DNA from: Sphingobacterium corticibacterium
GTDB lineage: Bacteria > Bacteroidota > Bacteroidia > Sphingobacteriales > Sphingobacteriaceae
Length of the DNA stretch: 64,000 bases
Assembly: GCF_004208525.1 (NCBI RefSeq)
Contig: NZ_SGIT01000002.1
Location: 124,001 to 188,000, forward strand
Reading direction: 5' to 3'
Shown one piece after another: positions 44,618-53,687 of this stretch. Every line of letters begins with the position of its first letter. Positions within the stretch are counted from its first letter, which is position 1. Under the pieces are notes generated by a model. The model worked only from the letters and a program-made list of their open reading frames with translations. It was not told where the DNA came from and made no database searches. Position numbers and translations under genes: made by a program.

Positions 44618-45652
44618 ATGTATTTAATACAATCTTTCTCCAGTCTAGTAGAGAACAACAATACGGTTCTCATCAACACTTCAAAAGATTTGCTCCACGG
44701 GCTTAAGATTCTGCACAATGACAAATGGTATATCTGTGGCGACCTAGCCCTAAACGAAGGGCAATCACCCCATAAGCTCATTAATTCATCACCAGATGAC
44801 ACAGACTATCAGTTGTTGGCCAAAGCGGCCCTGATTGTATCCCAGGAAAATCTGGAGCAGCCTATTTCCATTACCACAGGCTTCCCTTACGCAACGTACC
44901 ATATCCATAAGGAAAAAGCAATCAATTTTTTCAAACGGACACACATATTGGATTTTGACGGTTCCACCTATGGGGCAGGCGGCAAGAAGAAAAATGTCCT
45001 TGAAGTGCAGCAGGTTGAAGTAATCCCGGAAATCGTAGGCTGTACCATTGGTATCAGAAGAGGAGAACTGCAGGCAACGGGTAGCTTTTTTGTGCTGAGC
45101 TGTGGTTTTGGCACGTTTGAATCTATTCTCAGTACTGACTCGGGCATCATCGAACAAAGTATGGTGAGTACACACGGTATCCGCTATGCGGTTAACATCA
45201 TGATCAATGAGTTAAAAAGCAAATATTACCTGGAATTTCGGAATGCTCACCAGTTTGACGACGCGTTCCAACGCGGATACGTTTATCTCAACCGGCAGAA
45301 TATCGATCTACGGGAAATTCGTCGCAATGCCATCCGTACATACTATGAAGACATTGTCTCGCCCGTCTTACGAAATATTATCACAGACAAGAACCTCATG
45401 AAAACCAACCACATCTATCTATGTGGAGGCGCGATGTATTACCAGGACTTGGTAGAGTGTTTTCGGGAAGAATTTGAAGGCATTGCACAGTTAGAAGTAG
45501 TGGAAAATCCAGAAACCATGGCCAGCAAAGGTTACGCACTAAATTCGCTGCGTATCGCACACGGAAAAAGAAAATCTGCTCTGGGAATCGATATTGGCAA
45601 TGCCACTACCATCGTTACAAGTTTTGATGAGGAAGAAGTAAAAAATTATTAG
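44618..45652 (+). CDS. Actin-like ATPase of the ParM/StbA type, apparently circularly permuted
   Basis: 344 residues with the actin-fold landmarks in an unusual order. Phosphate-2-like FVLSCGFGTFES is at about 159-169, the adenosine motif IYLCGGAMYY at about 266-275, and the ParM-like NPETMASKGYAL at about 297-308. The phosphate-1 motif, normally at the N-terminus, appears at the very C-terminus: SALGIDIGNATTIV (320-333). The N-terminus starts at the point that follows phosphate 1 in ParM/StbA (IQSFSSLVEN), and a stop just upstream excludes a longer start. In the phosphate-2 loop the usual Asp is Ser. It lies between two bactofilin genes. ATPase and filament formation are inferred. Confidence 0.75.
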   Translation: MYLIQSFSSLVENNNTVLINTSKDLLHGLKILHNDKWYICGDLALNEGQSPHKLINSSPDDTDYQLLAKAALIVSQENLEQPISITTGFPYATYHIHKEKAINFFKRTHILDFDGSTYGAGGKKKNVLEVQQVEVIPEIVGCTIGIRRGELQATGSFFVLSCGFGTFESILSTDSGIIEQSMVSTHGIRYAVNIMINELKSKYYLEFRNAHQFDDAFQRGYVYLNRQNIDLREIRRNAIRTYYEDIVSPVLRNIITDKNLMKTNHIYLCGGAMYYQDLVECFREEFEGIAQLEVVENPETMASKGYALNSLRIAHGKRKSALGIDIGNATTIVTSFDEEEVKNY

Positions 45653-45653
45653 A

Positions 45654-46244
45654 TTGATCCGTTTTCTAAAAAAAAGAATCACTGACACGTCAAGTACACA
45701 GCCGACGCCACAACCCGCTGGGAGAAATGAGATTATCATCCACGAACAGGATACCATATGCCTGTCGACTATGGTGCTATCCGATAGCAGAAAAGGTAAT
45801 TTTTTTATCCAGGGAGATGCTATTGTAGAAAAGAACAGCTTTATCACCGGTACTATCGTATCCGCTAACGCGATCATAGGGGGACGCGTGGATGGAGAAA
45901 TTATATGTACCGGTGAAGTTGTGTTAGCTGCATCTTCGATTGTAGAGGGAAATGTGAAAGCCAGCACCGTGGTCATATCTCCTCAGGCGATTTTCAATGG
46001 CGATTTGGTGATTTCCGGACAGACAAGTGGTACCGCGGAATATCGGTTATCTGAAAAAATAAACCTGGCGCAACAATTATTGAACAAGGGATATGTACCC
46101 GAAGTAGAGATTTTAAAAGAGCCTGATCCTCCACAAAACGAGATAACGACCTTTTTCAAAAAAACAGAAAAAAAGAATAAACCTAGCCAAAAAGGAGATG
46201 AAAATGCGTCGCCTTCGAGTGACACCATAAGTTCTTGGTGGTAG
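45654..46244 (+). CDS. Bactofilin (second of two, with extended C-terminal tail)
   Basis: 196 residues. The bactofilin beta-helix (about 40-125) shows repeats such as GDAIVEKNSFITGTIVSANA, IIGGRVDGEII and SIVEGNVKASTVVI. A charged, probably disordered tail of about 60 residues ends SSWW. The N-terminus is basic (MIRFLKKRI) and could bind membrane. The frame begins with TTG one base after the actin-like stop, so the two are tightly coupled. The two bactofilins are of different size and may co-polymerise. Confidence 0.9.
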   Translation: MIRFLKKRITDTSSTQPTPQPAGRNEIIIHEQDTICLSTMVLSDSRKGNFFIQGDAIVEKNSFITGTIVSANAIIGGRVDGEIICTGEVVLAASSIVEGNVKASTVVISPQAIFNGDLVISGQTSGTAEYRLSEKINLAQQLLNKGYVPEVEILKEPDPPQNEITTFFKKTEKKNKPSQKGDENASPSSDTISSWW

Positions 46245-46265
46245 GTTTAAATTTCCTTAATTTTG
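46235..46265 (+). promoter_or_regulatory. Putative promoter of the cysteine desulfurase gene, nearly leaderless
   Basis: TTG (46235-46237), 20 bases, TAATTTTG (46258-46265), only four bases before the ATG at 46270. If used, the transcript would begin at the start codon. Confidence 0.5.
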
Positions 46266-46269
46266 CCGA

Positions 46270-47406
46270 ATGCAAGTATATTTTGATAATGCCGCTACTA
46301 CGCCATTAGATCCGGAAGTGATAAAAGTCATGACGGAGATCATGCAAGAACATTTTGGCAACCCCTCTTCTATCCATGCACATGGTCGTCAAGCCAAGAC
46401 GATCGTGGAAAAGGCGAGAAAAACAGTAGCGGGTTTATTAAAGGCTTCTCCATCCGAAATCTTCTTTACGTCAGGCGGTACTGAAGCAGATAATATGGCT
46501 ATTGTTAGATCCATCACAGATTTAGGCATTACACACGCTATTACTTCTCCTTTGGAACATCATGCGGTTTTGCATACGTTGGAGGATCTAGCACAACGGG
46601 GCGTTATACAGTTGGATTTTGTACAAGTAGACGAACGAGGTCGAGTAGATTTGGATCATCTACAGGCGTTGCTATCCCAAAATCCACGTACCTTTGTATC
46701 CCTGATGCATGCCAATAATGAAATCGGCACGTTGACCGACATTCATAAAGTTTCCGAAATATGTCAGACGTTCGATGCCGTTTTTCATTCGGACACGGTA
46801 CAAACCATGGGACATTATGAGCACGACCTCTCTACGTTGCCTATCGATTTCCTTACGGGTGCGGCCCATAAATTCCATGGTCCAAAAGGAGTAGGCTTTA
46901 TTTATATCAACGGTAAAAACAAAATCCGCCCCTTGTTATATGGCGGCGCGCAAGAGCGTAATATGCGCGGCGGAACGGAAAATGTTTACGGTATCGTGGG
47001 ATTAGCGAAAGCCATGGAATTGTGTTATCAAGAGATGGAGACGCATCGGGTTTATATTCAAGGGTTAAAAGATTATATGCGTACGGAACTGCAAAAAAAT
47101 ATTCCGGACATCGCATTTAACGGAAATATTACCGCCGAAGACTCCCTTTACACGGTCTTGAACGTATCACTTCCTTGTACAGAAATTGCAGATATGTTGT
47201 TATTTAGCCTAGATATTGCGGGCATTTCCGCATCAGGGGGAAGTGCATGTAGCTCTGGCTCGCAGCTCGGCAGCCATGTGCTGCAAGCATTAGGTGCAGA
47301 TCCCGACAAACCAGCTGTCCGCTTTTCTTTTAGTAAATACAACAACAAGGAAGAGATTGATTTTGTTGTTAAAAAGCTGAAAGAGCTTTGTGAAGAACAT
47401 CGCTAA
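46270..47406 (+). CDS. Cysteine desulfurase (IscS/NifS family)
   Basis: PLP enzyme that takes sulfur from cysteine for Fe-S clusters and thiolated tRNA. PLP-lysine region TGAAHKFHGPKG, the start VYFDNAATTPLDPEV, SGGTEADN and the active Cys in SGGSACSSGSQLG are all present. The 378 residues match IscS/NifS rather than SufS. The long active-site loop (SACSSGS) is of the IscS type. It is convergent with the NlpE gene (11-base gap). Confidence 0.95.
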   Translation: MQVYFDNAATTPLDPEVIKVMTEIMQEHFGNPSSIHAHGRQAKTIVEKARKTVAGLLKASPSEIFFTSGGTEADNMAIVRSITDLGITHAITSPLEHHAVLHTLEDLAQRGVIQLDFVQVDERGRVDLDHLQALLSQNPRTFVSLMHANNEIGTLTDIHKVSEICQTFDAVFHSDTVQTMGHYEHDLSTLPIDFLTGAAHKFHGPKGVGFIYINGKNKIRPLLYGGAQERNMRGGTENVYGIVGLAKAMELCYQEMETHRVYIQGLKDYMRTELQKNIPDIAFNGNITAEDSLYTVLNVSLPCTEIADMLLFSLDIAGISASGGSACSSGSQLGSHVLQALGADPDKPAVRFSFSKYNNKEEIDFVVKKLKELCEEHR

Positions 47407-47417
47407 AAATAGGCGTA

Positions 47418-47834
47418 TCAATTTGCATAATGGAGCAAGTACCGCTCGGCTAATTCGCCTCGAATTTCTTTTCCAGATAGATCAAGCTGCCTTAATCGGT
47501 CAGGCTCCACTTTATATTTGTAATCTAACCCTTCCAAATTAAGTTCCCCATCTTTTAGTTCCCAGGTTCCGGTTTTAGAAAAAGGTTCGGCACTTTTTCC
47601 CACGTATATATATTCGAGGGTATAGGCTTTGTCGTTTGCCAACGTTAAAGCAGTCGCAATAGCATCACAATCCGTGCAGGGGAGATTACCTCTATAAGTT
47701 CCTACCAACCGGCCCTCGGTTATCTTGCTAACTTTATGGTTTTCTATATTGGCGTTTGTTCGGGTATTCACACAACTGATGATGAGGAATAACCCCAACA
47801 ACAATAGTCCACATATATATACAACCAAACGCAT
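47418..47834 (-). CDS. NlpE-like copper-resistance/envelope-stress lipoprotein
   Basis: Short lipoprotein (138 residues) with lipobox LFLIISC (Cys21). The mature part carries the NlpE N-terminal beta-barrel with the CxxC motif in YRGNLPCTDCDAIATAL and the later GTWELKDGELNLEG. E. coli NlpE senses envelope and copper stress; this form lacks its C-terminal OB domain, as in other Bacteroidota. The CxxC could bind metal. No CpxA/R partner is nearby. Confidence 0.85.
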   Translation of the reverse strand: MRLVVYICGLLLLGLFLIISCVNTRTNANIENHKVSKITEGRLVGTYRGNLPCTDCDAIATALTLANDKAYTLEYIYVGKSAEPFSKTGTWELKDGELNLEGLDYKYKVEPDRLRQLDLSGKEIRGELAERYLLHYAN

Positions 47835-47902
47835 GATATCAAATTTTGTTAAGAACTACAAAAAAGGTACCACAAAGCACGTCATCTGCTTTATTTAACG
47901 TT

Positions 47903-48238
47903 TTAGTCCCAATCGTCCTCCTCTATTCCCATCGCGAGATTATACGCACTCAACAATTCGCCGTATGCATGGCGATTTCGTAACCGTTGGGCAACCTCCA
48001 TCCCTGCTTGGTAGATCTCCAATGCTTCTTCTTTCCTCCCCTGCTCTTCCATAAATTTAGAAAAATGGTAATATGCACCCACGTAATCCGGATGATTTAC
48101 CCGCAAATCCTGAAAACCGGCAAGCGTATTTTCAGTATCGCCCATTTTTTTATACTCCGTCGTTATCGCGTATTTTAAAAAAGGATCATTCGGGCTCTCT
48201 TTTAAAAATTGTTGTAATTCTTCTAGTCTGTTGCTCAT
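47903..48238 (-). CDS. Small TPR protein
   Basis: About 111 residues starting MSNRLEELQQFLKESPNDPF. It has two to three tetratricopeptide repeats (DPFLKYAITTEYKKMGDTEN; YVGAYYHFSKFMEEQGRKEEALEIYQAG). I choose the start at 48238 because the upstream stretch in the longer frame reads as unrelated sequence. It is a cytoplasmic scaffold of unknown partner. Confidence 0.8.
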   Translation of the reverse strand: MSNRLEELQQFLKESPNDPFLKYAITTEYKKMGDTENTLAGFQDLRVNHPDYVGAYYHFSKFMEEQGRKEEALEIYQAGMEVAQRLRNRHAYGELLSAYNLAMGIEEDDWD

Positions 48239-48342
48239 GGTAACAACAAAAATAGGAAATTCCAATTTCAATCCACTATCCTATATTACTATGCATGCAT
48301 AGAAAAATGACAGTTTACTGACCGCTTATACGATTTCCGCTC

Positions 48343-48373
48343 TTGTTTTTAGCTTTTGAAATTAATAGGTTTG
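48343..48373 (+). promoter_or_regulatory. Promoter of etfBA
   Basis: TTG (48343-48345), 20 bases, TAGGTTTG (48366-48373), ending 26 bases before the etfB ATG. Confidence 0.65.
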
Positions 48374-48399
48374 TGTGAAGGCTAAAAAAATATACTCCA

Positions 48400-49137
48400 A
48401 TGAAGATACTTGTATGTATAAGCAATGTGCCCGACACGACATCGAAAATCACATTTACGGATAACAATACAGCATTCAATACCACTGGTATTCAATACAT
48501 TATCAACCCCTATGATGAGATTGCTTTGGCACGGGCTGTTGAACTTGCGGGCAATGGACAAGGTACGATAACGGTTATCCACGTCGGCGACGTTTCTGCA
48601 GAACCCACTATTAGAAAGGCTTTAGCAATCGGTGCAGATAATGCCATTCGCATAGATGCCCCACCACGTGACGCTTGGTTTGTGGCTCATCAAATCGCTT
48701 CTTATGCCAAAGCTCAAGATTTCGACTTGATCTTAACCGGACGCGAATCCATCGATTATAATGGTAGTCTGGTGCAGGGTTATATCGCCGAACTGTTAGG
48801 TATACCATCCATTTCGATTGCCAAAAAGTTAGACATCAATGGTACAAATGCGACGGTAGAGCGTGAAATTGAGGGAGGTAAGGAAGTTATACAGGTTCCG
48901 CTGCCTGCTGTCGTCGGAACAGCTGAGGGGGTAGCAGAGCCGAAAATTCCAAATATGCGCGGAATTATGGGCGCACGGTCAAAACCGCTCGACGTTATTG
49001 CGGCCATTGATATACCTGCATTATCGCATATTACCCATTTTGACACACCTTCTCCGCGAGGTAATGTAAAACTGGTGGATAAGGACGATGTTGCTCAACT
49101 GGTAGAGCTTTTACACAGCGAGGCAAAAGTTATATAA
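48400..49137 (+). CDS. etfB: Electron transfer flavoprotein beta subunit
   Basis: Small subunit of ETF, which accepts electrons from acyl-CoA dehydrogenases. It starts MKILVCISNVPDTTSKI and shows the family segments NPYDEIALARAVELAG, AIGADNAIRIDAPP, DLILTGRESIDYNGSLVQGYIAELLG and GIMGARSKPLDVI. Its 245 residues are normal. It pairs with etfA 22 bases downstream. Confidence 0.97.
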   Translation: MKILVCISNVPDTTSKITFTDNNTAFNTTGIQYIINPYDEIALARAVELAGNGQGTITVIHVGDVSAEPTIRKALAIGADNAIRIDAPPRDAWFVAHQIASYAKAQDFDLILTGRESIDYNGSLVQGYIAELLGIPSISIAKKLDINGTNATVEREIEGGKEVIQVPLPAVVGTAEGVAEPKIPNMRGIMGARSKPLDVIAAIDIPALSHITHFDTPSPRGNVKLVDKDDVAQLVELLHSEAKVI

Positions 49138-49159
49138 ATTTTCATTAAAGCGCTTAGTT

Positions 49160-50134
49160 ATGGCCATTTTAGTATATATTGAAAATATTGCAGGAGCATT
49201 TAAAAAATCTGGATACGAGGCGGTTTCCTATGCGAAAACTATCGGAGACGCTACCGGTCAGCCGGTGACTGCCCTCAGTATCGGAAAGGTGGACGCCACA
49301 TCCTTAGAAAATATAGGTCGCTACGGTGTAAAAAAAGTAATAGCGGTAAATACCGAACAGTTGCACCAATTCGTTAATCAAGCCTATGCAGCTGTTATCG
49401 CAGAGGTCGCAAAGAGCATACAGGCAACGACCATCGTACTGTCCAATTCCTTTAGCGGGAAGGGGCTGGCTCCACGTATCGCTGCCAAATTGGATGCTGC
49501 ACTTGCCGACGGGGCAATTACCCTACCCACCATCACCGGCGAAGCTTGGGAAATTAAAAAGTCTGCTTTCTCCGGCAAAGCTATTGCAACGCAGGAACTC
49601 ACCGCTCCTATCAAAGTTATTGCATTGACGCCGAACACGGTGGAAGCTGTGGAAGCACCAACAGCGATAGAGGTCGAGCCGTTTGAACCACAAATTGCTG
49701 CGACGGATTTAACTTCCGTCATTCAAGATATTGTGCAAGCGACGGACAAAATACCGCTACCCGAAGCGAATATTGTCGTGTCTGCCGGACGGGGGCTAAA
49801 AGGCCCGGAAAACTGGGGAATAATAGAAGAACTGGCCGACGTATTAGGCGCCGCTACCGCTTGTTCTAAACCGGTATCTGATGCAGGCTGGCGCCCGCAT
49901 GAGGAGCACGTGGGGCAAACGGGATTGGCGGTAAGTCCAAATCTCTATATCGCTATCGGTATCTCTGGTGCGATTCAGCACCTTGCCGGTGTAAGCTCGT
50001 CCAAAACCATTGTGGTCATTAATAACGATCCCGAAGCGCCATTTTTTAAAGTTGCCGATTATGGCATCGTGGGAGATGCTTTTGATGTTATCCCCAAACT
50101 TATCGATGCATTCAAAGCATATAAGAATCACTAA
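49160..50134 (+). CDS. etfA: Electron transfer flavoprotein alpha subunit
   Basis: Large, FAD-binding subunit of ETF. The C-terminal FAD domain carries ANIVVSAGRGLKGPENWGII, ATACSKPVSDAGWRPHEEHVGQTG, YIAIGISGAIQHLAGVSSSKTIVVIN and DAFDVIPKLIDAFK. 324 residues. A strong terminator follows the stop by about 25 bases. Confidence 0.97.
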   Translation: MAILVYIENIAGAFKKSGYEAVSYAKTIGDATGQPVTALSIGKVDATSLENIGRYGVKKVIAVNTEQLHQFVNQAYAAVIAEVAKSIQATTIVLSNSFSGKGLAPRIAAKLDAALADGAITLPTITGEAWEIKKSAFSGKAIATQELTAPIKVIALTPNTVEAVEAPTAIEVEPFEPQIAATDLTSVIQDIVQATDKIPLPEANIVVSAGRGLKGPENWGIIEELADVLGAATACSKPVSDAGWRPHEEHVGQTGLAVSPNLYIAIGISGAIQHLAGVSSSKTIVVINNDPEAPFFKVADYGIVGDAFDVIPKLIDAFKAYKNH

Positions 50135-50158
50135 ACAGAAACAATTGAAACAAAGTGA

Positions 50159-50194
50159 AATGGTCGGGTTATCGTATAACCTGGCCATTTTTTT
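50159..50194 (+). terminator. Rho-independent terminator of etfBA
   Basis: AATGG (50159-50163) with CCATT (50185-50189) and an inner GGTTAT/ATAACC stem closed by CGT, followed by a seven-T run. Confidence 0.85.
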
Positions 50195-50204
50195 GATTAC
50201 TTTT

Positions 50205-50235
50205 TTTGAGGGGAAAAAAGTAATATATATGTTTG
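50205..50235 (+). promoter_or_regulatory. Promoter of the bifunctional-nuclease-family gene
   Basis: TTTG (50205-50208), 19 bases, TATGTTTG (50228-50235): near-perfect Bacteroidota consensus, ending 20 bases before the ATG at 50256 and directly behind the etfBA terminator. Confidence 0.8.
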
Positions 50236-50255
50236 TAATAGTTTAGGCATAAAGA

Positions 50256-50888
50256 ATGAAGAAAATCAAATTAGATATCGTGGGGTTGTCGTACAGTCAA
50301 ACACAATCTGGTGCTTACGCATTAGTTTTGGGAGAGATGGGAGGTAATCGCCGATTGCCCATTATCATTGGTGGTTTTGAGGCGCAGGCAATTGCTGTAG
50401 AAATTGAGAAAATGCAGCCCAGCCGTCCGTTGACGCACGATCTATTCAAGACTTTTGCCGACAACTTTCAAATCAATATCCAGGAAGTCCTGATCTACAA
50501 TTTGATCGATGGCATCTTTTTCGCCAAACTGATATGCTCCAACGGAGACAAAACTTTTGATATTGACTCCCGGACTTCCGACGCTGTGGCCCTAGCGGTA
50601 CGATTCGGTGCACCGATATACGTATACGATTTTATTATGGATGCTGCCGGCATCGTGATTGAAAGCAATGACTTTGCTTTTTTGGAAAATTTGGAAGGTC
50701 TTCCTAAAGAGAATACCATGAGCAGTACCACGCCTCCACCTACGGAAAAAGAACATACGTCTAAATCGCCTTATTTTAATGTGAGCGACGACCAGCTGGA
50801 GATAAATCTCAACAAGGCAATCGAAGCGGAGCAATATGAGACAGCTGCTAAAATTCGCGACGAAATAGAAAGAAGAAAAAACAGGTAA
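50256..50888 (+). CDS. Bifunctional nuclease (BFN/DUF151) family protein with UVR motif
   Basis: BFN/DUF151 domain (residues 1-135) with LPIIIGGFEAQAIAVEIEK, RPLTHDLFKTFADNF and DIDSRTSDAVALAVRFGAPIYV. The C-terminal 35 residues form a UVR motif (LEINLNKAIEAEQYETAAKIRDEIERR), as in UvrB/UvrC interaction sites. This pairing is typical for the phylum. Plant BFN proteins have RNase/DNase activity; the bacterial role is unproven. It is followed by a nucleoside transporter gene after 10 bases. Confidence 0.92.
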   Translation: MKKIKLDIVGLSYSQTQSGAYALVLGEMGGNRRLPIIIGGFEAQAIAVEIEKMQPSRPLTHDLFKTFADNFQINIQEVLIYNLIDGIFFAKLICSNGDKTFDIDSRTSDAVALAVRFGAPIYVYDFIMDAAGIVIESNDFAFLENLEGLPKENTMSSTTPPPTEKEHTSKSPYFNVSDDQLEINLNKAIEAEQYETAAKIRDEIERRKNR

Positions 50889-50898
50889 TACCTTCTCC

Positions 50899-52263
50899 AT
50901 GCCTATCAAATTTCGGCTGACCATTGTAAGCTTCTTCCAATTTTTTGTTTGGGGGGCTTGGTTGATTACTATCGCTAACTATTGGTTTGGTACTAAACAA
51001 TGGGATGGCACACAATTCGGCGCTATTTTTTCGACCATGGGCATTGCGGCAATCTTTATGCCGACACTCATGGGCATCATTGCTGATCGATGGATAAATG
51101 CCGAAAAATTATATAGCATATTGCATTTACTATATGCTGCGACTCTTTTTTATCTTCCTCAGGTCGACAATCCGCAGACATTTTTTTACGTCATGCTATT
51201 GGCGATGTGCTTCTATATGCCTACGCTTGCACTATCCAATTCCATTTCTTATACGACATTGGTCGCTAATGAATACGATGTTATTAAGGTTTTTCCACCA
51301 ATACGGGTATGGGGTACGATAGGGTTTATCGTGGCGATGTGGGTAGTAAATCTCACTGGTAATAAAGCAACGGCCTATCAATTTTATATTGCGGGAATAG
51401 CTGCCATAGGACTAGGTCTATATGCATTGACATTACCGAAATGTCCTCCTAAAAACCGACAGCAGCAAGAAAAGCAGTCTTGGACGAAAGCACTTGGACT
51501 GGATTCCTTTCAGCTGTTTGCCGATTATAAAATGGCTGTTTTTTTTATGTTTTGCATGTTTCTGGGAGGCGCATTACAGCTGACTAATGCTTATGGTGAT
51601 GTATTTTTGGATGAATTTAAATTTTATCCAAAATATATCGATGCTTTCGCCATTAAGTATTCTACACTTATCATGTCCATTTCACAAATTTCGGAAACGC
51701 TTTTTATCCTGGCCATTCCGTTTTTTCTGAAACAGTTCGGCATCAAAAAGGTGATGCTCATCGCGATGTGGGCATGGGTCGCTCGATTTGGATTATTTGC
51801 TTTCGGCGATCCGCAAACAGGCCTATGGATGATCATCCTTTCTTGTATTGTATACGGCATGGCGTTCGACTTTTTCAATATATCGGGATCGTTATTTGTG
51901 GAAAAATCTACCACGCCATATATCCGTAGCGCAGCCCAAGGCCTCTTCATGATGATGACCAATGGATTTGGTGCCATACTCGGCAGCCTGATCTCGGGAT
52001 GGGTGATAGATCACTATTTCACGCTACAATTTTCTTCCTTAGAAACGTTGGCTTCCTATCTGCAAACCGAAACCTCCAATAATACCCTCCTCCAATTTAT
52101 CCAGTCGCGTGGAATATCGGTCATGCCCAATGGCTCGCTTAGCGAAAATCTTTTATTAAAAGATTGGCATCATATCTGGCTAGCTTTCGCTGCTTATACA
52201 TTTATAATCGCCATTTTATTCAGCTTTTTGTTCAAACATAAACATGTTAGAAATGCCGATTGA
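50899..52263 (+). CDS. Nucleoside:H+ symporter-like MFS transporter
   Basis: About 12 membrane helices over 454 residues. The N-terminus (FRLTIVSFFQFFVWGAWLITIANYWF, then GTQFGAIFSTMGIAAIFMPTLMGIIADRW) is characteristic of the NupG/XapB nucleoside permease family. No periplasmic domain. It would import nucleosides with protons. Co-transcription with the nuclease-like gene would give a salvage pair, but this is inference. Confidence 0.9.
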   Translation: MPIKFRLTIVSFFQFFVWGAWLITIANYWFGTKQWDGTQFGAIFSTMGIAAIFMPTLMGIIADRWINAEKLYSILHLLYAATLFYLPQVDNPQTFFYVMLLAMCFYMPTLALSNSISYTTLVANEYDVIKVFPPIRVWGTIGFIVAMWVVNLTGNKATAYQFYIAGIAAIGLGLYALTLPKCPPKNRQQQEKQSWTKALGLDSFQLFADYKMAVFFMFCMFLGGALQLTNAYGDVFLDEFKFYPKYIDAFAIKYSTLIMSISQISETLFILAIPFFLKQFGIKKVMLIAMWAWVARFGLFAFGDPQTGLWMIILSCIVYGMAFDFFNISGSLFVEKSTTPYIRSAAQGLFMMMTNGFGAILGSLISGWVIDHYFTLQFSSLETLASYLQTETSNNTLLQFIQSRGISVMPNGSLSENLLLKDWHHIWLAFAAYTFIIAILFSFLFKHKHVRNAD

Positions 52264-52325
52264 GTTGGTAAAAGCAGCCTAAAGCGTCGATTTTCGTTCC
52301 ATTTTCCCTATATTTGTCTGTTAAT

Positions 52326-53663
52326 ATGGAGACAAAAGACATCATTAACATTACTGCACAGCAAACCAGCGCAATTTACAATTGGACATTTAATAGCATT
52401 CAAAACGTTGGACTATCTGACCGATATGCGCATATCGTAACTTCTGCGAGCTTATTAATTACTACTTTTTTAGTTCTTTATGTTATCCATTTTATTATTA
52501 GTGCCATTTTTAATTCTGTCTTAACGAAAATCATCAAAAAGACGAAAACTACTTGGGACGACTTTTTATTAAAGAATAAGGTATTAAATAAGCTTAGCCA
52601 GCTTATTCTTGTGATCATCGCCCAACAAATAATACCTTTCATCTTTGTCGGCTTTCCTAATTTTACCGCCGGACTTAATAAATTTCTGAGCGTTATTGTC
52701 ATTTTTGCGGTATACGCCTTTGTCAACAGTTTATTAAAGACCGTACGGGATATTTTACGCACCTCCAAAGCCTTTGTGGACAAACCGCTTGACAGCTATT
52801 TACAGGTTGTACAAATATTTTTAATATTTATTATTGGTACGCTTATCGTATCTATCGTAACGGGCAACTCGCCTTGGTCATTCCTGGTATCATTGGGAGC
52901 CGCATCAGCGATTTTGATGCTGGTATTTAAGGATACCATCCTTGGTTTTGTCGCCAGTATACAAGTGTCGGCCAATGATTCTGTCCGGGTAGGCGATTGG
53001 ATCGAAATGAGCAAATACGGAGCAGACGGCGATGTGTTGGAAATCAATCTCAACAACGTTAAAATCCAAAATTTTGACAAAACAATCGTGACCATACCAA
53101 CTTATACACTTCTTAGCGATGCTTTTAAAAACTACAGAGGCATGCAGGATTCGGGTGGTAGGCGAATTAAGCGCTCCATCAATATCAAGATTTCTTCCAT
53201 TCGATACCTTACAGATGCAGAAATTGTCGAATTAAAGAAAATTGCACTATTGGCTCCTTACATTGCGCAGCGGGAGGAAGAAATTCAGACTTACAATCAG
53301 CGTACAGGCGTGGATGAATCGGTATTAGTAAATGGTAGGCGGATGACCAATGTTGGCTTGTTTAGAGCATATATCAATGCATACGCCAAGCATAATCCTG
53401 ATATTCATAAAGGGCTGACATTAATGGTTCGCCAATTAGCGCCAAATGAACATGGTCTACCACTTGAACTGTATATGTTTACGAATGGTACACAATGGGC
53501 ATTTTTCGAAAACACGATGTCCGATGTATTTGATCATTTATTCGCTGCGATAAAATACTTTCACCTCGAAGTATTTGAATTACCCGCCTCCGATGATTTA
53601 CGCCATCTCCTCGCAGAAACGGACTTTAGATCAATTGGAAAAGATAAAGATGAGCAAGATTAA
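52326..53663 (+). CDS. Mechanosensitive ion channel (MscS family)
   Basis: About four N-terminal helices (residues 30-200) are followed by the MscS pore helix and beta domain: WSFLVSLGAASAILMLVFKDTILGFVASIQVSANDSVRVGDWIEM, then VLEINLNNVKIQNFDKTIVTIPTYTLLS. A cytoplasmic C-terminal domain completes 445 residues. I start at the ATG at 52326 (METKDIIN), not at the upstream TTG. It protects against hypo-osmotic shock. A bidirectional terminator follows. Confidence 0.9.
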   Translation: METKDIINITAQQTSAIYNWTFNSIQNVGLSDRYAHIVTSASLLITTFLVLYVIHFIISAIFNSVLTKIIKKTKTTWDDFLLKNKVLNKLSQLILVIIAQQIIPFIFVGFPNFTAGLNKFLSVIVIFAVYAFVNSLLKTVRDILRTSKAFVDKPLDSYLQVVQIFLIFIIGTLIVSIVTGNSPWSFLVSLGAASAILMLVFKDTILGFVASIQVSANDSVRVGDWIEMSKYGADGDVLEINLNNVKIQNFDKTIVTIPTYTLLSDAFKNYRGMQDSGGRRIKRSINIKISSIRYLTDAEIVELKKIALLAPYIAQREEEIQTYNQRTGVDESVLVNGRRMTNVGLFRAYINAYAKHNPDIHKGLTLMVRQLAPNEHGLPLELYMFTNGTQWAFFENTMSDVFDHLFAAIKYFHLEVFELPASDDLRHLLAETDFRSIGKDKDEQD

Positions 53664-53687
53664 CCGCACGAAGGTTGACTTAAATAA

